Under the pieces are notes generated by a model. That model worked only from the letters and a program-made list of their open reading frames with translations. It did no database searches and had not been told where the DNA came from. Position numbers and translations under genes: made by a program. Below, in pieces: positions 51,205 through 60,109 of a stretch of DNA of 64,000 bases (positions are counted from its first letter, which is position 1; each line of letters begins with the position of its first letter). Source of the DNA: Streptomyces sp. NBC_00377 (lineage in GTDB: Bacteria; Actinomycetota; Actinomycetes; Streptomycetales; Streptomycetaceae); NCBI RefSeq assembly GCF_036075115.1, contig NZ_CP107958.1:6324001-6388000 (forward strand), in the 5' to 3' direction.

Positions 51205-52101
51205 TCACGGGGTCTTCGCGGTGACTCCTCGATAGGCCATCTCCGCGAGCCGCGCCTGTCCGTTCTTGCTCGGGTGGAACCAGTCCCAGTGGCTCAGCTG
51301 GTCGGTGCCGAAGCGGAAGCCGTACACCGCGCCGCCGTCGAAGCGGCACCGCACGTCCTTCGCGCAGACCTCCGACAGCACCGAGTTGTAGGCCTCGACC
51401 CGCTTCTGCACGGTGTCCCGGCGCAGGGTCGCCGCCGCGTCCAGAGCGTCCGCGTCGCCCAGCATCGACGGGCACAGACCCAGCTTCCACACCTGCTTGC
51501 CCAGCATGTTCGTCCGCCCCTGCGACCACAGCCGCTTCAGGTCGGGCACGCTCGTCACGTACACCTGCGTCTTCGGCAGCGCGCGGCGCAGCGTGCTCAG
51601 CGCGTCCTGGAACTGCCCGCGGAAATCGGCCACCGACGTCATCGCCGCCGGCGACTCCCGGCAGGCGTCGTTCGCCCCCGCCATCACCGTCACCAACTGC
51701 GGTTTCACGGCCACCGCCTGGGTCATCTGGGCCGCCAGGTCCGCCATCCGAGCCCCGGTCGCCGCGTAGTTCCAACTGTGCGTGGCCGCCTTCGCCGGGC
51801 CCAGCAGCCGGACGGCGAGGCTGTTCACCTCGGCGCTGCTGCCGGTCGCCCAGGACACCTCCGGGCAGTCCGCGAGCACCGTACACGCGTCGAAGCCCCG
51901 CGTGATCGAGTCGCCCACCGCCGCGACCGAGGAGGGACTGGAGTCCCACAACGGCGACGGCGACGGCTCGGCCCGCCGGGCCTGCGTACCCGGCGGGCCG
52001 TCACCGCCGCCGCCCCCCAGTGCGTCACAACCGGCCAGGCCCAGGACGGCCGCCGTCGTGCCCGCGAGCACGGCTCGCGCGTGCCGCTTCCGTTTCCGCA
52101 T
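51205..52101 (-). CDS. SGNH/GDSL-hydrolase lipoprotein
   Basis: 298 aa from ATG 52101. A basic N-terminus (MRKRKRHARAVLAG) and lipobox GLAGC mark a lipoprotein. The SGNH blocks are present: block I AVGDSITRGFD (Ser nucleophile), block II Gly in NYAATGARMADL, block III Asn in MAGANDACR, block V DWFHPSKNGQ (Asp/His). A surface esterase, lipase or deacetylase; substrate unknown. Six cysteines in the mature domain could form disulfides. Confidence 0.9.
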   Translation of the reverse strand: MRKRKRHARAVLAGTTAAVLGLAGCDALGGGGGDGPPGTQARRAEPSPSPLWDSSPSSVAAVGDSITRGFDACTVLADCPEVSWATGSSAEVNSLAVRLLGPAKAATHSWNYAATGARMADLAAQMTQAVAVKPQLVTVMAGANDACRESPAAMTSVADFRGQFQDALSTLRRALPKTQVYVTSVPDLKRLWSQGRTNMLGKQVWKLGLCPSMLGDADALDAAATLRRDTVQKRVEAYNSVLSEVCAKDVRCRFDGGAVYGFRFGTDQLSHWDWFHPSKNGQARLAEMAYRGVTAKTP

Positions 52102-52364
52102 CCGCTGGTGTTCCCCTCGCTCCTCGAAACAACGCCCCCCTATGACAACGCGCGGGAGTTCCCGGCGAATCACACCCACAAGATGGAACGCCTCACGCCC
52201 GTACAGGCGTCCTGCCGGGTGAATGGCGGAGGTTTCACGGCACCGGGACCGACGGTACGTCACACTCCTTGCGCCGCCGCACGGTAGCCTCGCCATCAAC
52301 ACGGCTGCCTGCCACCGCCGTCATGCCAGCCTGCAAGACTGTCCCGCTCTGCCCGGAGGTCCCG

Positions 52365-52859
52365 GTGACGACACGTGGAGTTCTGTACGTGCACTCCGCG
52401 CCGCGCGCGCTGTGCCCGCACGTCGAGTGGGCCGTCGCGGGGGTGCTCGGCACGCGCGTCAACCTCGACTGGATCCGGCAGCCCGCCGCGCCGGGCACCT
52501 GGCGCTCGGAGTTCTCCTGGAAGGCCGAGCCCGGCACGGCGTCCAAGCTGGCCTCCGCGCTGCGCGGCTGGCACCTGCTGCGCTTCGAGGTCACCGCCGA
52601 GCCCTGCGCCACCGCCGAGGGCGAGCGCTACAGCTGCACTCCCGACCTCGGCATCTTCCACGCCGTCACCGGCATCCACGGCGACATCCTCATCCCCGAG
52701 GACCGGCTGCGCGCGGCCCTGCTGCGCAGCCGGCGCGGCGAGACCGACCTGGAGGCCGAACTCTCCAAGCTCCTAGGCAAGCCGTGGGACGACGAGCTGG
52801 AACCGTTCAGATACGCGGGCGAGGGAGCCCCCGTGCGCTGGCTGCACCAGGTGGTGTGA
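52365..52859 (+). CDS. DUF3145-family protein
   Basis: 164 aa from GTG 52365 (GGAGG five bases upstream). Opens with VTTRGVLYVHSAPRALCPHV and includes WRSEFSWKAEPGTASKLASA and FHAVTGIHGDILIPEDRLR, the conserved features of the actinobacterial DUF3145 family. No membrane segment or known catalytic motif. It is convergent with fabF behind a strong terminator, a position conserved in Streptomyces as far as I recall. Function unknown. Confidence 0.88.
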   Translation: MTTRGVLYVHSAPRALCPHVEWAVAGVLGTRVNLDWIRQPAAPGTWRSEFSWKAEPGTASKLASALRGWHLLRFEVTAEPCATAEGERYSCTPDLGIFHAVTGIHGDILIPEDRLRAALLRSRRGETDLEAELSKLLGKPWDDELEPFRYAGEGAPVRWLHQVV

Positions 52860-52917
52860 GACACCCCGCTCCGCGAGGGGCGCGCGGCCGGTCCCCACCC
52901 GCTCGACGCCGGCCCGC

Positions 52918-52966
52918 AACGCCAAGTGGCCCGGACTCCCCGAGGGAGTCCGGGCCACTTGGCGTT
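52918..52966. terminator. Strong bidirectional terminator after fabF
   Basis: Perfect 23-bp stem (52918-52940 with 52944-52966) and a 3-nt loop CGA, ending the fab operon and the DUF3145 gene. Confidence 0.93.
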
Positions 52967-52977
52967 CACGGCGGGGA

Positions 52978-54282
52978 TCAGACCGTCCGGAACGCCAGGA
53001 CCACGTTGTGCCCGCCGAACCCGAACGAGTCGTTCAGCGCGGCGATACGGCCCTCGACGGGCAGCTTGCGCGCCTCGCCCCGCACGATGTCCGCGTTGGC
53101 CTCGGCCTCGGGGTCGAGGTTCTCGACGTTGATGGTCGGCGGGGCGACCCGGTTGTACAGCGCCAGGATCGTCGCCACGGACTCCACGCCGCCCGCGCCG
53201 CCCAGCAGGTGACCGGTCATCGACTTGGTCGCGGAGACCGCGAAGTGGTCCGCGTCGTCGCCGAAGACCTTGCGCAGCGCCTTCAGTTCAGCCACGTCAC
53301 CGGCCGGCGTCGATGTGGCGTGCGCGTTGACGTGCACGATCTCCGCCGGGTTCAGGTCGGTGTTGTCCAGCAGGTTCTGGAGGGCGTGCGCGATGCCGCG
53401 GCCCTCGGGCTCCGGCTGCACGATGTCGTGGGCGTCGGAGGAGATGCCCTGGCCGACCGCCTCCGCGTACACGCGGGCTCCACGCCGGGCGGCGTGCTCG
53501 GCGGACTCCAGGACGATCACGCCGGCGCCCTCGCCCATGACGAAGCCGTCGCGGGCGATGTCGTAGGGACGCGAGGCGCCCTGCGGGTTCTCGTTGTTCT
53601 TGGACATCGCCATCATGTTGCCGAACGCGGCGATGGGCAGCGGGTGGATCGCCGCCTCCGTACCACCGGCGACGACGACGTCGGCGCGGCCCGTACGGAT
53701 CATCTCGATGGCGTAGCCGATGGCCTCCGCGCCCGACGCGCACGCCGAGACCGGCGTGTGCACGCCCGCGCGGGCGCCCACGAGCAGGCCCACGTTGGCG
53801 GACGGGCTGTTCGGCATCAGCATGGGCACGGTGTGCGGGGAGACGCGGCGGACGCCCTTCTCCTTCAGCACGTCGTACTGGTCGAGCAGGGTGGTCACGC
53901 CGCCGATGCCGGAGGCGATGACCGCGCCGAGCCGGTCGGGGTCGACATCGCCCCGGCCGTCGTCCGACGCGTCGGCGTCCGGCGCGACAGTGCCGGCCTT
54001 GCCGGAGAAGCCGGCGTCCTTCCAGGCTTCCTGGGCCGCGATCAGCGCGAACTGCGCCGAGCGGTCCAGCTTGCGGGCCTGCGGCCGCGGGATGACCTCG
54101 AGGGGTTCCACCGCGACCGGGGCCGCGATGCGGACGGCCTGGTCGGCCGCCCACTCCTGCTCCAGGACCTTGACACCGGACTTACCGGCGACCAGACCCT
54201 CCCAGGTAGAGGCTGCGTCGCCACCCAGCGGTGTGGTTGCGCCGATACCGGTGACGACCACGGTGCGATTGGTCGGGCTCAC
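52978..54282 (-). CDS. fabF: 3-oxoacyl-ACP synthase II (KAS II)
   Basis: 434 aa from GTG 54282 (GGAGAAAG upstream). Thiolase fold with catalytic Cys181 in VSACASGAEAIGYA, His in VNAHATSTPAGD and His in MTGHLLGGAGG. It elongates acyl-ACP with malonyl-ACP. An Asp-rich insertion near residues 100-116 (APDADASDDGRGDVDPD) is a little longer than in E. coli FabF. Last gene of the fabD-fabH-acpP-fabF operon. Confidence 0.97.
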   Translation of the reverse strand: MSPTNRTVVVTGIGATTPLGGDAASTWEGLVAGKSGVKVLEQEWAADQAVRIAAPVAVEPLEVIPRPQARKLDRSAQFALIAAQEAWKDAGFSGKAGTVAPDADASDDGRGDVDPDRLGAVIASGIGGVTTLLDQYDVLKEKGVRRVSPHTVPMLMPNSPSANVGLLVGARAGVHTPVSACASGAEAIGYAIEMIRTGRADVVVAGGTEAAIHPLPIAAFGNMMAMSKNNENPQGASRPYDIARDGFVMGEGAGVIVLESAEHAARRGARVYAEAVGQGISSDAHDIVQPEPEGRGIAHALQNLLDNTDLNPAEIVHVNAHATSTPAGDVAELKALRKVFGDDADHFAVSATKSMTGHLLGGAGGVESVATILALYNRVAPPTINVENLDPEAEANADIVRGEARKLPVEGRIAALNDSFGFGGHNVVLAFRTV

Positions 54283-54362
54283 GGATTCTTTCTCCAACGT
54301 TACGAGGATTCAGCGGCGCCACCGCCGGGTGGCGGGGCAGTTCAGCCCAGGGGACCGATGGA

Positions 54363-54614
54363 TCAGGCCTGCTGGTTCTTGAGGATGTAGTTCGTCGCGT
54401 CGCCGACGGTCTTGAGGTTCTTGACGTCCTCGTCCGGGATCTTGACCTCGAAGCGCTCCTCGGCGGCGACGACGACCTCGACCATGGACAGCGAGTCGAC
54501 GTCCAGGTCGTCGGTGAAGGACTTGTCCAGCTGGACGTCCTCAACCGGGATGCCGGCGATCTCGTTCACGATGTCGGCGAGACCGGCGACGATCTCTTCC
54601 TGAGTGGCGGCCAT
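54363..54614 (-). CDS. acpP: Acyl carrier protein
   Basis: 83 aa from ATG 54614 (AAGGAGC upstream). The 4'-phosphopantetheine site is Ser41 in DDLDVDSLSMVEVV. Acidic four-helix bundle of the fatty-acid type. It carries intermediates between the KAS and FabD enzymes of the surrounding operon. Confidence 0.98.
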   Translation of the reverse strand: MAATQEEIVAGLADIVNEIAGIPVEDVQLDKSFTDDLDVDSLSMVEVVVAAEERFEVKIPDEDVKNLKTVGDATNYILKNQQA

Positions 54615-54696
54615 GTTGGCGCTCCTTCTTCGATATTCCAGAGGGTGTGGCATTGGGTTTCTCCCACGCCGGACCGGATGATCCGGCACGGAGTGC

Positions 54697-55698
54697 CTAG
54701 GGGAGGGTAACGACAGTGGCGGCGTAGACGAGACCCGCCCCGAATCCGATGACGAGCGCGGTGTCGCCGCTCTTCGCCTCGCCGGTCGCCAGAAGCCGCT
54801 CCATGGCGAGCGGGATCGAGGCGGCCGAGGTGTTTCCGGTGGTCCGTACGTCACGGGCGACCATGACGGACTCCGGCAGCTTGAGAGTCTTCACCATCGA
54901 GTCGATGATCCGCTCGTTGGCCTGGTGCGGGATGAAGACGTCGAGTTCGTCGGCGGTGATGCCGGCGGCGTCCAGCGCCTCCTTGGCGACCTTCGCCATC
55001 TCGAAGACGGCCCAGCGGAACACCGCCTGGCCCTCCTGCGTGATCGCGGGGAACTTGGCGACCTCGCCGTCGCGGTAGTCCGTCCACGGCACGGTCTGCT
55101 TGATGGTCTCCGACTTGTCGCCCTCGGAACCCCAGACCGTCGGGCCGATCGCCGGCTCGTCGGAGGGGCCGACCACGACCGCGCCCGCGCCGTCGCCGAA
55201 CAGGAAGGCCGTCGCACGGTCCTCCAGGTCGGTCAGGTCGGACAGCCGCTCGACGCCGATGACGAGCACGTACTCGGCGGAACCTTCCACCACCATGCCC
55301 TTGGCGAGGGTGAGGCCGTAGCCGAAGCCCGCGCAGCCGGCCGAGATGTCGAAGGCGGCGGCCTTGTTCGTGCCGAGCTTGTCGGCGATCTCGGTGGCGA
55401 CGGCCGGCGTCTGCTTGAAGTGCGAGACGGTCGAGACGACCACCGCGCCGATCTGTCCGGCGGTGATCCCGGCGTCGGCGATGGCCTTGCCGGACGCCTC
55501 GACGGACATGGCGGCGACGGTCTCCTCGTCGTTCGCCCAGTGCCGGGTCTGGATGCCGGAGCGCGAGCGGATCCATTCGTCGGACGAGTCGATCGTCTCG
55601 AGGATCACCTCGTTGGGGACGACCCGGACGGGCCGGTAGCCGCCGACGCCGAGGATGCGGGCGTACGGGGAGCCCTTGCTGGGCTTGATCTTCGCCAT
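54697..55698 (-). CDS. fabH: 3-oxoacyl-ACP synthase III (KAS III)
   Basis: 333 aa from ATG 55698 (GAGGAG upstream), 9 bp after fabD. Catalytic Cys122 in FDISAGCAGFGYGL, His in IPHQANERIID and Asn in TGNTSAASIP. It starts chain synthesis by condensing acyl-CoA with malonyl-ACP; in Streptomyces it prefers branched starters such as isobutyryl-CoA, which sets the membrane fatty-acid pattern. Confidence 0.97.
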   Translation of the reverse strand: MAKIKPSKGSPYARILGVGGYRPVRVVPNEVILETIDSSDEWIRSRSGIQTRHWANDEETVAAMSVEASGKAIADAGITAGQIGAVVVSTVSHFKQTPAVATEIADKLGTNKAAAFDISAGCAGFGYGLTLAKGMVVEGSAEYVLVIGVERLSDLTDLEDRATAFLFGDGAGAVVVGPSDEPAIGPTVWGSEGDKSETIKQTVPWTDYRDGEVAKFPAITQEGQAVFRWAVFEMAKVAKEALDAAGITADELDVFIPHQANERIIDSMVKTLKLPESVMVARDVRTTGNTSAASIPLAMERLLATGEAKSGDTALVIGFGAGLVYAATVVTLP

Positions 55699-55707
55699 CA
55701 GGGCTCC

Positions 55708-56631
55708 TCAGGCGACGCCGTGCTCGGCGATGAGCTCGCGAGCGGCGTCGAGGTCGTCGGGGGTCTTCAGCGCCAGCGTCTTCACACCGGGCAGGGCGCG
55801 CTTGGCGAGACCGACCAGGGTGCCGCCGGGGGACACCTCGATGAGCGCGGTCGCGCCGAGTTCCTTGAAGGTCTCCATGCACAGGTCCCAGCGGACCGGG
55901 TTGGCGACCTGGCCGACCAGACGCTCCAGGATCTCGGCGCCGGTGGCGACGGCCTGTCCGTCCCGGTTGGAGACGTAGCGGACCTTCGGATCGGCCGGCG
56001 CGAGGTCGGCGGCGGCCTTGGCGAGAGCCTCGACGGCCGGTGCCATGTGGCGCGTGTGGAAGGCGCCCGCGACCTTCAGCGGGACGACCTTGCGGACGCC
56101 CTCGGGCTTGTCCTCGTTCAGCGCGGCGAGCTGCTCCAGCGTGCCCGCGGCGACGATCTGGCCCGCGCCGTTGATGTTCGCCGGGGTCAGCCCCAGCTTC
56201 TCCAGGTGCGCGACGGAGACCTCGGGGTCGCCGCCGAGCAGCGCGGACATTCCGGTCTCGGTGATCGCGGCGGCGTCGGCCATGGCCAGGCCGCGCCTGC
56301 GGACGAGCGCCAGCGCGGCGGTGTCGTCGAGGACGCCGGCGAAGGTGGCGGCGGTGATCTCGCCGACGCTGTGGCCGGCCACGGCGCCGGGCGTCACCTC
56401 GCCGAGTGCCGTCGCGGACAGGATTCCGGCGGCCACCAGCAAGGGCTGGGCCACCGCGGTGTCACGGATCTCGTCCGCGTCGGCCTGGGTGCCGTAGTGG
56501 GCGAGGTCCAGGCCGATGGCGTCCGACCACGCGGCGACGCGGGCCGCGGCACCGGGGAGTTCGAGCCAGGGGGTCAGGAAGCCGGGCGTCTGGGCGCCCT
56601 GGCCGGGAGCGACGAGTACGAGCACTCTCAC
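55708..56631 (-). CDS. fabD: Malonyl-CoA:ACP transacylase
   Basis: 307 aa from GTG 56631. Active-site Ser88 in AGHSVGE, with QGAQ motif at residues 11-14 and catalytic His in KVAGAFHTRHM. It loads malonyl groups on ACP for both fatty-acid and type II polyketide synthesis. First gene of the operon; the promoter gap of 83 bp contains a candidate fasO site. Confidence 0.97.
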   Translation of the reverse strand: MRVLVLVAPGQGAQTPGFLTPWLELPGAAARVAAWSDAIGLDLAHYGTQADADEIRDTAVAQPLLVAAGILSATALGEVTPGAVAGHSVGEITAATFAGVLDDTAALALVRRRGLAMADAAAITETGMSALLGGDPEVSVAHLEKLGLTPANINGAGQIVAAGTLEQLAALNEDKPEGVRKVVPLKVAGAFHTRHMAPAVEALAKAAADLAPADPKVRYVSNRDGQAVATGAEILERLVGQVANPVRWDLCMETFKELGATALIEVSPGGTLVGLAKRALPGVKTLALKTPDDLDAARELIAEHGVA

Positions 56632-56691
56632 ACTCTCTCTTGTGGACGGCCGAGGCCGCCCGTGGGGACAGGGACGAAGAACGGCAGGGGG

Positions 56692-56712
56692 TTTTGTGGA
56701 GCCCCGACAAAA
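56692..56712. promoter_or_regulatory. Candidate fasO operator ahead of fabD
   Basis: Inverted repeat TTTTGT (56692-56697) / ACAAAA (56707-56712) with a 9-bp GC spacer, 61 bp ahead of fabD and touching the fasR stop. FasR is known to bind a site in the fabD promoter of S. coelicolor; identity with that site is inferred. Confidence 0.6.
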
Positions 56713-56714
56713 GC

Positions 56715-57920
56715 TTAGGTCTGAGGATCGCCGTCGACCAGACGCCCCAGGATCAGCGCGATCCGGAGCGTGAACGCGGAGCGTACATCCGACGGCGACC
56801 AGCCGGTGACGTCAGTCACACGTCGAAGCCGGTAGCGCACGGTGTTCGGATGGACGAAGAGCATCCGGGCGGCCCCTTCGAGACTGGACGCCTGTTCGAG
56901 ATAGACGGCGAGCGTCTCCAGGAGCGCGGAACCAGCCTCCTCGAGCGGTCTGTAGATCTCCTCCACCAACTGCTCACGCGCACCGGGATCACCGGCGATC
57001 GCGCGCTCCGGCAGCAGATCGTCCGCCAGCACCGGCCGGGGTGCGTCCTGCCAGGCGGAACCTGCCTTGAGCCCCGCCGCGGCGGCCTGTGCCGACCGGG
57101 TCGCGGCGAGCAGGTCGGGCACGACGGGCCCGGCCACCACGGGTCCCGCGGCGAACGGGCCGATCAACGACCTGGCGACGGCGAGCGGGTTGTCGCTGCC
57201 GCCGGCGATCACGACCAGCCGGGAACCGAGCACCCCGGTGAGGACCTGGAGCTTGGCGTGCCGGGCGGCGCGCCGGATCGCCTCGACGGTCAGCTCGGAG
57301 TCCCCGTCGGGCGCGGTGCCGAGGACGACGCACACATGCTCGGGCGCGTTCCACCCGAGGGCGGCGGCCCGGCTCACCGCCCCCTCGTCGGCCTCGCCGC
57401 TCAGGACGGCGTTCACGACGAGCGACTCGAGCCGGGCGTCCCAGGCGCCGCGTGCCTCGGCTGCCTGGGCGTAGACCTGGGCGGTGGCGAAGGCGATCTC
57501 CCGGGCGTACACGAGGAGCGCCTCGCGCAGTACGTTCTCGTCGCCGGGGGCCGCGACCTCGTCGATCGCGGACTCCATGACCTCGATGGTGGTCCGCACC
57601 ATCTCGACGGTCTGGCGCAGCGTGATGGCCCGGGTCAGCTCACGCGGCGCGGTCCCGAACACATCGGTGGAGATGGCCTGCGGGGCGTCCGGATGCCGGA
57701 ACCACTCGGTGAAGGCGGCGATGCCCGCCTGGGCGACCAGCCCGATCCAGGAACGGTTCTCCGGGGGCATCGCCCGGTACCACGACAGTGTCTCGTCCAT
57801 CCGCGCGATGGCCTGGGCGGCGAGACTTCCGGAGGACTTCTCCAGCCGCTTCAGCGTCGCGGGGTGGGGGTGGACGGCGTGCGCCGCGGGATCGGGATGA
57901 CTGGTTTCGGGTTCGGGCAC
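56715..57920 (-). CDS. fasR: PucR-family activator of fatty-acid synthesis
   Basis: 401 aa from GTG 57920; ATG-like starts further upstream are less convincing. The C-terminal 60 residues are a PucR-type HTH (LEGAARMLFVHPNTVRYRLR), after a GGDEF-like/CdaR regulatory middle (LRIALIL end; VLGTAPDGDSELTVEAIRRA). In S. coelicolor FasR activates fabDHPF transcription. The gene position directly upstream of fabD, with the operator between them, supports the same role. Confidence 0.93.
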   Translation of the reverse strand: MPEPETSHPDPAAHAVHPHPATLKRLEKSSGSLAAQAIARMDETLSWYRAMPPENRSWIGLVAQAGIAAFTEWFRHPDAPQAISTDVFGTAPRELTRAITLRQTVEMVRTTIEVMESAIDEVAAPGDENVLREALLVYAREIAFATAQVYAQAAEARGAWDARLESLVVNAVLSGEADEGAVSRAAALGWNAPEHVCVVLGTAPDGDSELTVEAIRRAARHAKLQVLTGVLGSRLVVIAGGSDNPLAVARSLIGPFAAGPVVAGPVVPDLLAATRSAQAAAAGLKAGSAWQDAPRPVLADDLLPERAIAGDPGAREQLVEEIYRPLEEAGSALLETLAVYLEQASSLEGAARMLFVHPNTVRYRLRRVTDVTGWSPSDVRSAFTLRIALILGRLVDGDPQT

Positions 57921-58034
57921 GGGACAAGACTGCCTTATCGGGACGGGGCTGTGGGCCGCCGGGTCGCGGGACGGTGTCGGCACGCGGCCGTCACCCGGTC
58001 ACCGCACGGACGGCGGCGGGTCTACGGTGGTCCC

Positions 58035-58736
58035 GTGATGGACGTACGGCGCGCCGCCGAGCGCTACCGAGGCGGGGACCCGGCGGCCGGGATCGACACC
58101 CGGCACGCTTTCTCCTTCGGCCCGCACTACGACCCCGGCAACCTCCGCTTCGGCCCGCTCGTCGCCTGCAACGAGGAGCGCCTCGCGCCCGGCGCCGGCT
58201 TCGACGAGCACCCCCACAGCCACACCGAGATCGTCACCTGGGTGATCGAGGGCGAGCTCACCCACCGCGACTCGGCCGGCCACGAGACCGTGGTCCGCCC
58301 CGGGGACGTGCAGCGGCTGAGCGCGGCGGGCGGTGTGCGGCACGTGGAACGCAACGACGCCCATGTGCCCCTGGCCTTCGTGCAGATGTGGCTGGCGCCC
58401 CTCGACCCCGGCGGCGACCCGTCCTACGAGACCGTCCGCGGCATCGCCGACTCCACCCCGTACGCCGTCCCGGAGGCGGGCGCGCTGCTGTACGTACGGC
58501 GACTGGGGGCGGGCGAGCGCACGGCGGTGCCGGACGCGCCGCACGTCTATGTCCACGTGGTGCGCGGCGAGGCCCGCCTGGACGCCGAGAAGCTGGCGGC
58601 GGGAGACGCGGCGCGCATCACGGACGCCGAGGACGTGGAGGCGGTGGGCGTGACGGACACGGAACTGCTGATGTGGGCCTTCGGCCAGGGAGGCGAGGAA
58701 CTCAGCCCCGCGCCTCGGCCAGCACCGCGTCGGTGA
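58035..58736 (+). CDS. Pirin-family protein
   Basis: 233 aa from GTG 58035 (or ATG 58038, in frame). A -10-like TACGGT ends seven bases upstream and no ribosome site is seen, so translation is probably leaderless. Bicupin fold with metal ligands in DEHPHSHTEIVTWVIEGELT (three His) and the downstream Glu/His region VRHVERND. Pirins are iron-binding with quercetinase or regulatory roles. The C-terminus overlaps the convergent hydrolase gene by 35 bp. Confidence 0.88.
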   Translation: MMDVRRAAERYRGGDPAAGIDTRHAFSFGPHYDPGNLRFGPLVACNEERLAPGAGFDEHPHSHTEIVTWVIEGELTHRDSAGHETVVRPGDVQRLSAAGGVRHVERNDAHVPLAFVQMWLAPLDPGGDPSYETVRGIADSTPYAVPEAGALLYVRRLGAGERTAVPDAPHVYVHVVRGEARLDAEKLAAGDAARITDAEDVEAVGVTDTELLMWAFGQGGEELSPAPRPAPRR

Positions 58737-59523
58737 AGGCGGGCCACGCCTCGACGGCCCACGGTCCGAACGCCCGGTCCGTCAGGGCGACCCCGGCCAG
58801 GCCCGCCACGGGATCGACCCACAGGAACGTACCGGACTGCCCGAAGTGACCGAACGTGCGGGGCGAGGAGGAACTCCCCGTCCAGTGAGGCGACTTGGAG
58901 TCGCGGATCTCGAAGCCGAGACCCCAGTCGTTGGGGTTCTGGTGCCCGTACCCCGGAAGCACGCCCTTGGTCCCCGGGTACTGGACGCTCATCGCCTCCG
59001 CCACCGTCCGGGGATCCAGCAGCCGGGGCGCCTGAAGCTCCGCCGCGAACCGCAGCAGGTCCGTCACGGTGGACACCCCGTCCTTGGCCGGGGAGCCCTC
59101 GAGGGAGGTGCCGGCCATCCCCAGCGGCTCCAGGACGGCCTGTCGCAGATACTCCGCGAACGGGATCTCCGTGGCCTTCGCCAGATGGTCGCCGAGCTGC
59201 TCGAAACCGGCGTTGGAGTACAGCCGCCGCTCTCCCGGGGACGCCGTCACCCGGTGCTCGTCGAAGGCCAGCCCGGAGGTGTGCGCGAGGAGGTGGCGGA
59301 CGGTGGCTCCGGGAGGCCCGGCCGGCTCGTCCAGCTCGATCGCCCCCTCCTCGTACGCGACCAGGGCGGCGTACGCGGCGAGCGGCTTGGTGACCGAGGC
59401 CAGCGGGAAACGCCGGCCGACGGGGCCATGGGTCCCCAGGACCGTACCGTCGGCCCGGACGACACCCGCGGAGGCGGAGGGAACCGGCCAGTTCTCGATC
59501 AGCGCGAGGCTCTTGAGCGACAT
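58702..59523 (-). CDS. Beta-lactamase-fold serine hydrolase
   Basis: 273 aa from ATG 59523. Ser-x-x-Lys in LASVTKPLAAYAAL, Tyr-Ser-Asn in RLYSNAGFEQLG, and a third motif FGHFGQSGTFLWVDP. No signal peptide, shorter than class C beta-lactamases. Probably an esterase or peptidase; substrate unknown. Confidence 0.9.
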   Translation of the reverse strand: MSLKSLALIENWPVPSASAGVVRADGTVLGTHGPVGRRFPLASVTKPLAAYAALVAYEEGAIELDEPAGPPGATVRHLLAHTSGLAFDEHRVTASPGERRLYSNAGFEQLGDHLAKATEIPFAEYLRQAVLEPLGMAGTSLEGSPAKDGVSTVTDLLRFAAELQAPRLLDPRTVAEAMSVQYPGTKGVLPGYGHQNPNDWGLGFEIRDSKSPHWTGSSSSPRTFGHFGQSGTFLWVDPVAGLAGVALTDRAFGPWAVEAWPAFTDAVLAEARG

Positions 59524-59542
59524 GCCGTCGAGCCTATGCGGC

Positions 59543-60013
59543 TCAGAGGAGCAGCTCCATCAAGGGGTCCGGCTTGGGCTTGAAGCCGAGGGAGGCGTAG
59601 AGGGGGGCCGCGTCGGCCGACGCGGTGAGCTGGATCTGTACGGCGCCCCGGGCCCGGAACCACTCCAGCAGCGCGTCCATGCACGCGCGCGCGTACCCCC
59701 GGCGGCGCGCCTCGGGGTCGGTGGCGACGCTGAAGACGAAACCGATGTTCCCCCGGGGGTTGCCGGCCCGTCCGATCCGGTACTCGACCGTCCCGACGAC
59801 CAGCGCGGCCAGCGCGCCCGGCCGCTCCGGGTGTTCCACGACGAAGGCCGCGAAGTCGCCGTCCGGGTCGGACAGCCGCTCGCGCAGGGTGGGCAGCGAT
59901 TCGGCGTGCCAGCCGGTGGAGGAGTCCACCGGGAACAGCGAGTCGATCATCACTTGGCGCAGCCGGAGCACTTCGGCGGCATCCTCGGGCAGGGCACGGC
60001 GTACGGGACTCAT
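59543..60013 (-). CDS. GNAT-family N-acetyltransferase
   Basis: 156 aa from ATG 60013. The acetyl-CoA site is visible in FVFSVATDPEARRRGYARAC, followed by a conserved LLEWFRARGAVQIQLTASAD and terminal LYASLGFKPK. Acceptor substrate unknown. It lies 20 bp before the hydrolase gene, so the two may be co-transcribed. Confidence 0.92.
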   Translation of the reverse strand: MSPVRRALPEDAAEVLRLRQVMIDSLFPVDSSTGWHAESLPTLRERLSDPDGDFAAFVVEHPERPGALAALVVGTVEYRIGRAGNPRGNIGFVFSVATDPEARRRGYARACMDALLEWFRARGAVQIQLTASADAAPLYASLGFKPKPDPLMELLL

Positions 60014-60074
60014 GCTCCGACGCTAACCAGCGGGATCAGGCCGCGTCCCCCGGTTTTCTTACCGATTCCGCTTG

Positions 60075-60092
60075 CTTGGAGCGCACTCCAAG
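60075..60092. promoter_or_regulatory. MerR operator within the promoter
   Basis: Perfect inverted repeat CTTGGAG-CGCA-CTCCAAG between a -35 box near TTGCTT (60072-60077) and a -10 box CATAGC (60095-60100). Classic MerR layout, controlling its own gene and the reductase. Confidence 0.85.
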
Positions 60093-60109
60093 GCCATAGC
60101 GTGGAGGCC

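Noticed and set aside
52365..57920. Type II polyketide cluster
   Set aside because: One KAS II, KAS III, ACP and FabD with fasR are the primary fatty-acid set; no chain-length factor, ketoreductase or tailoring genes.
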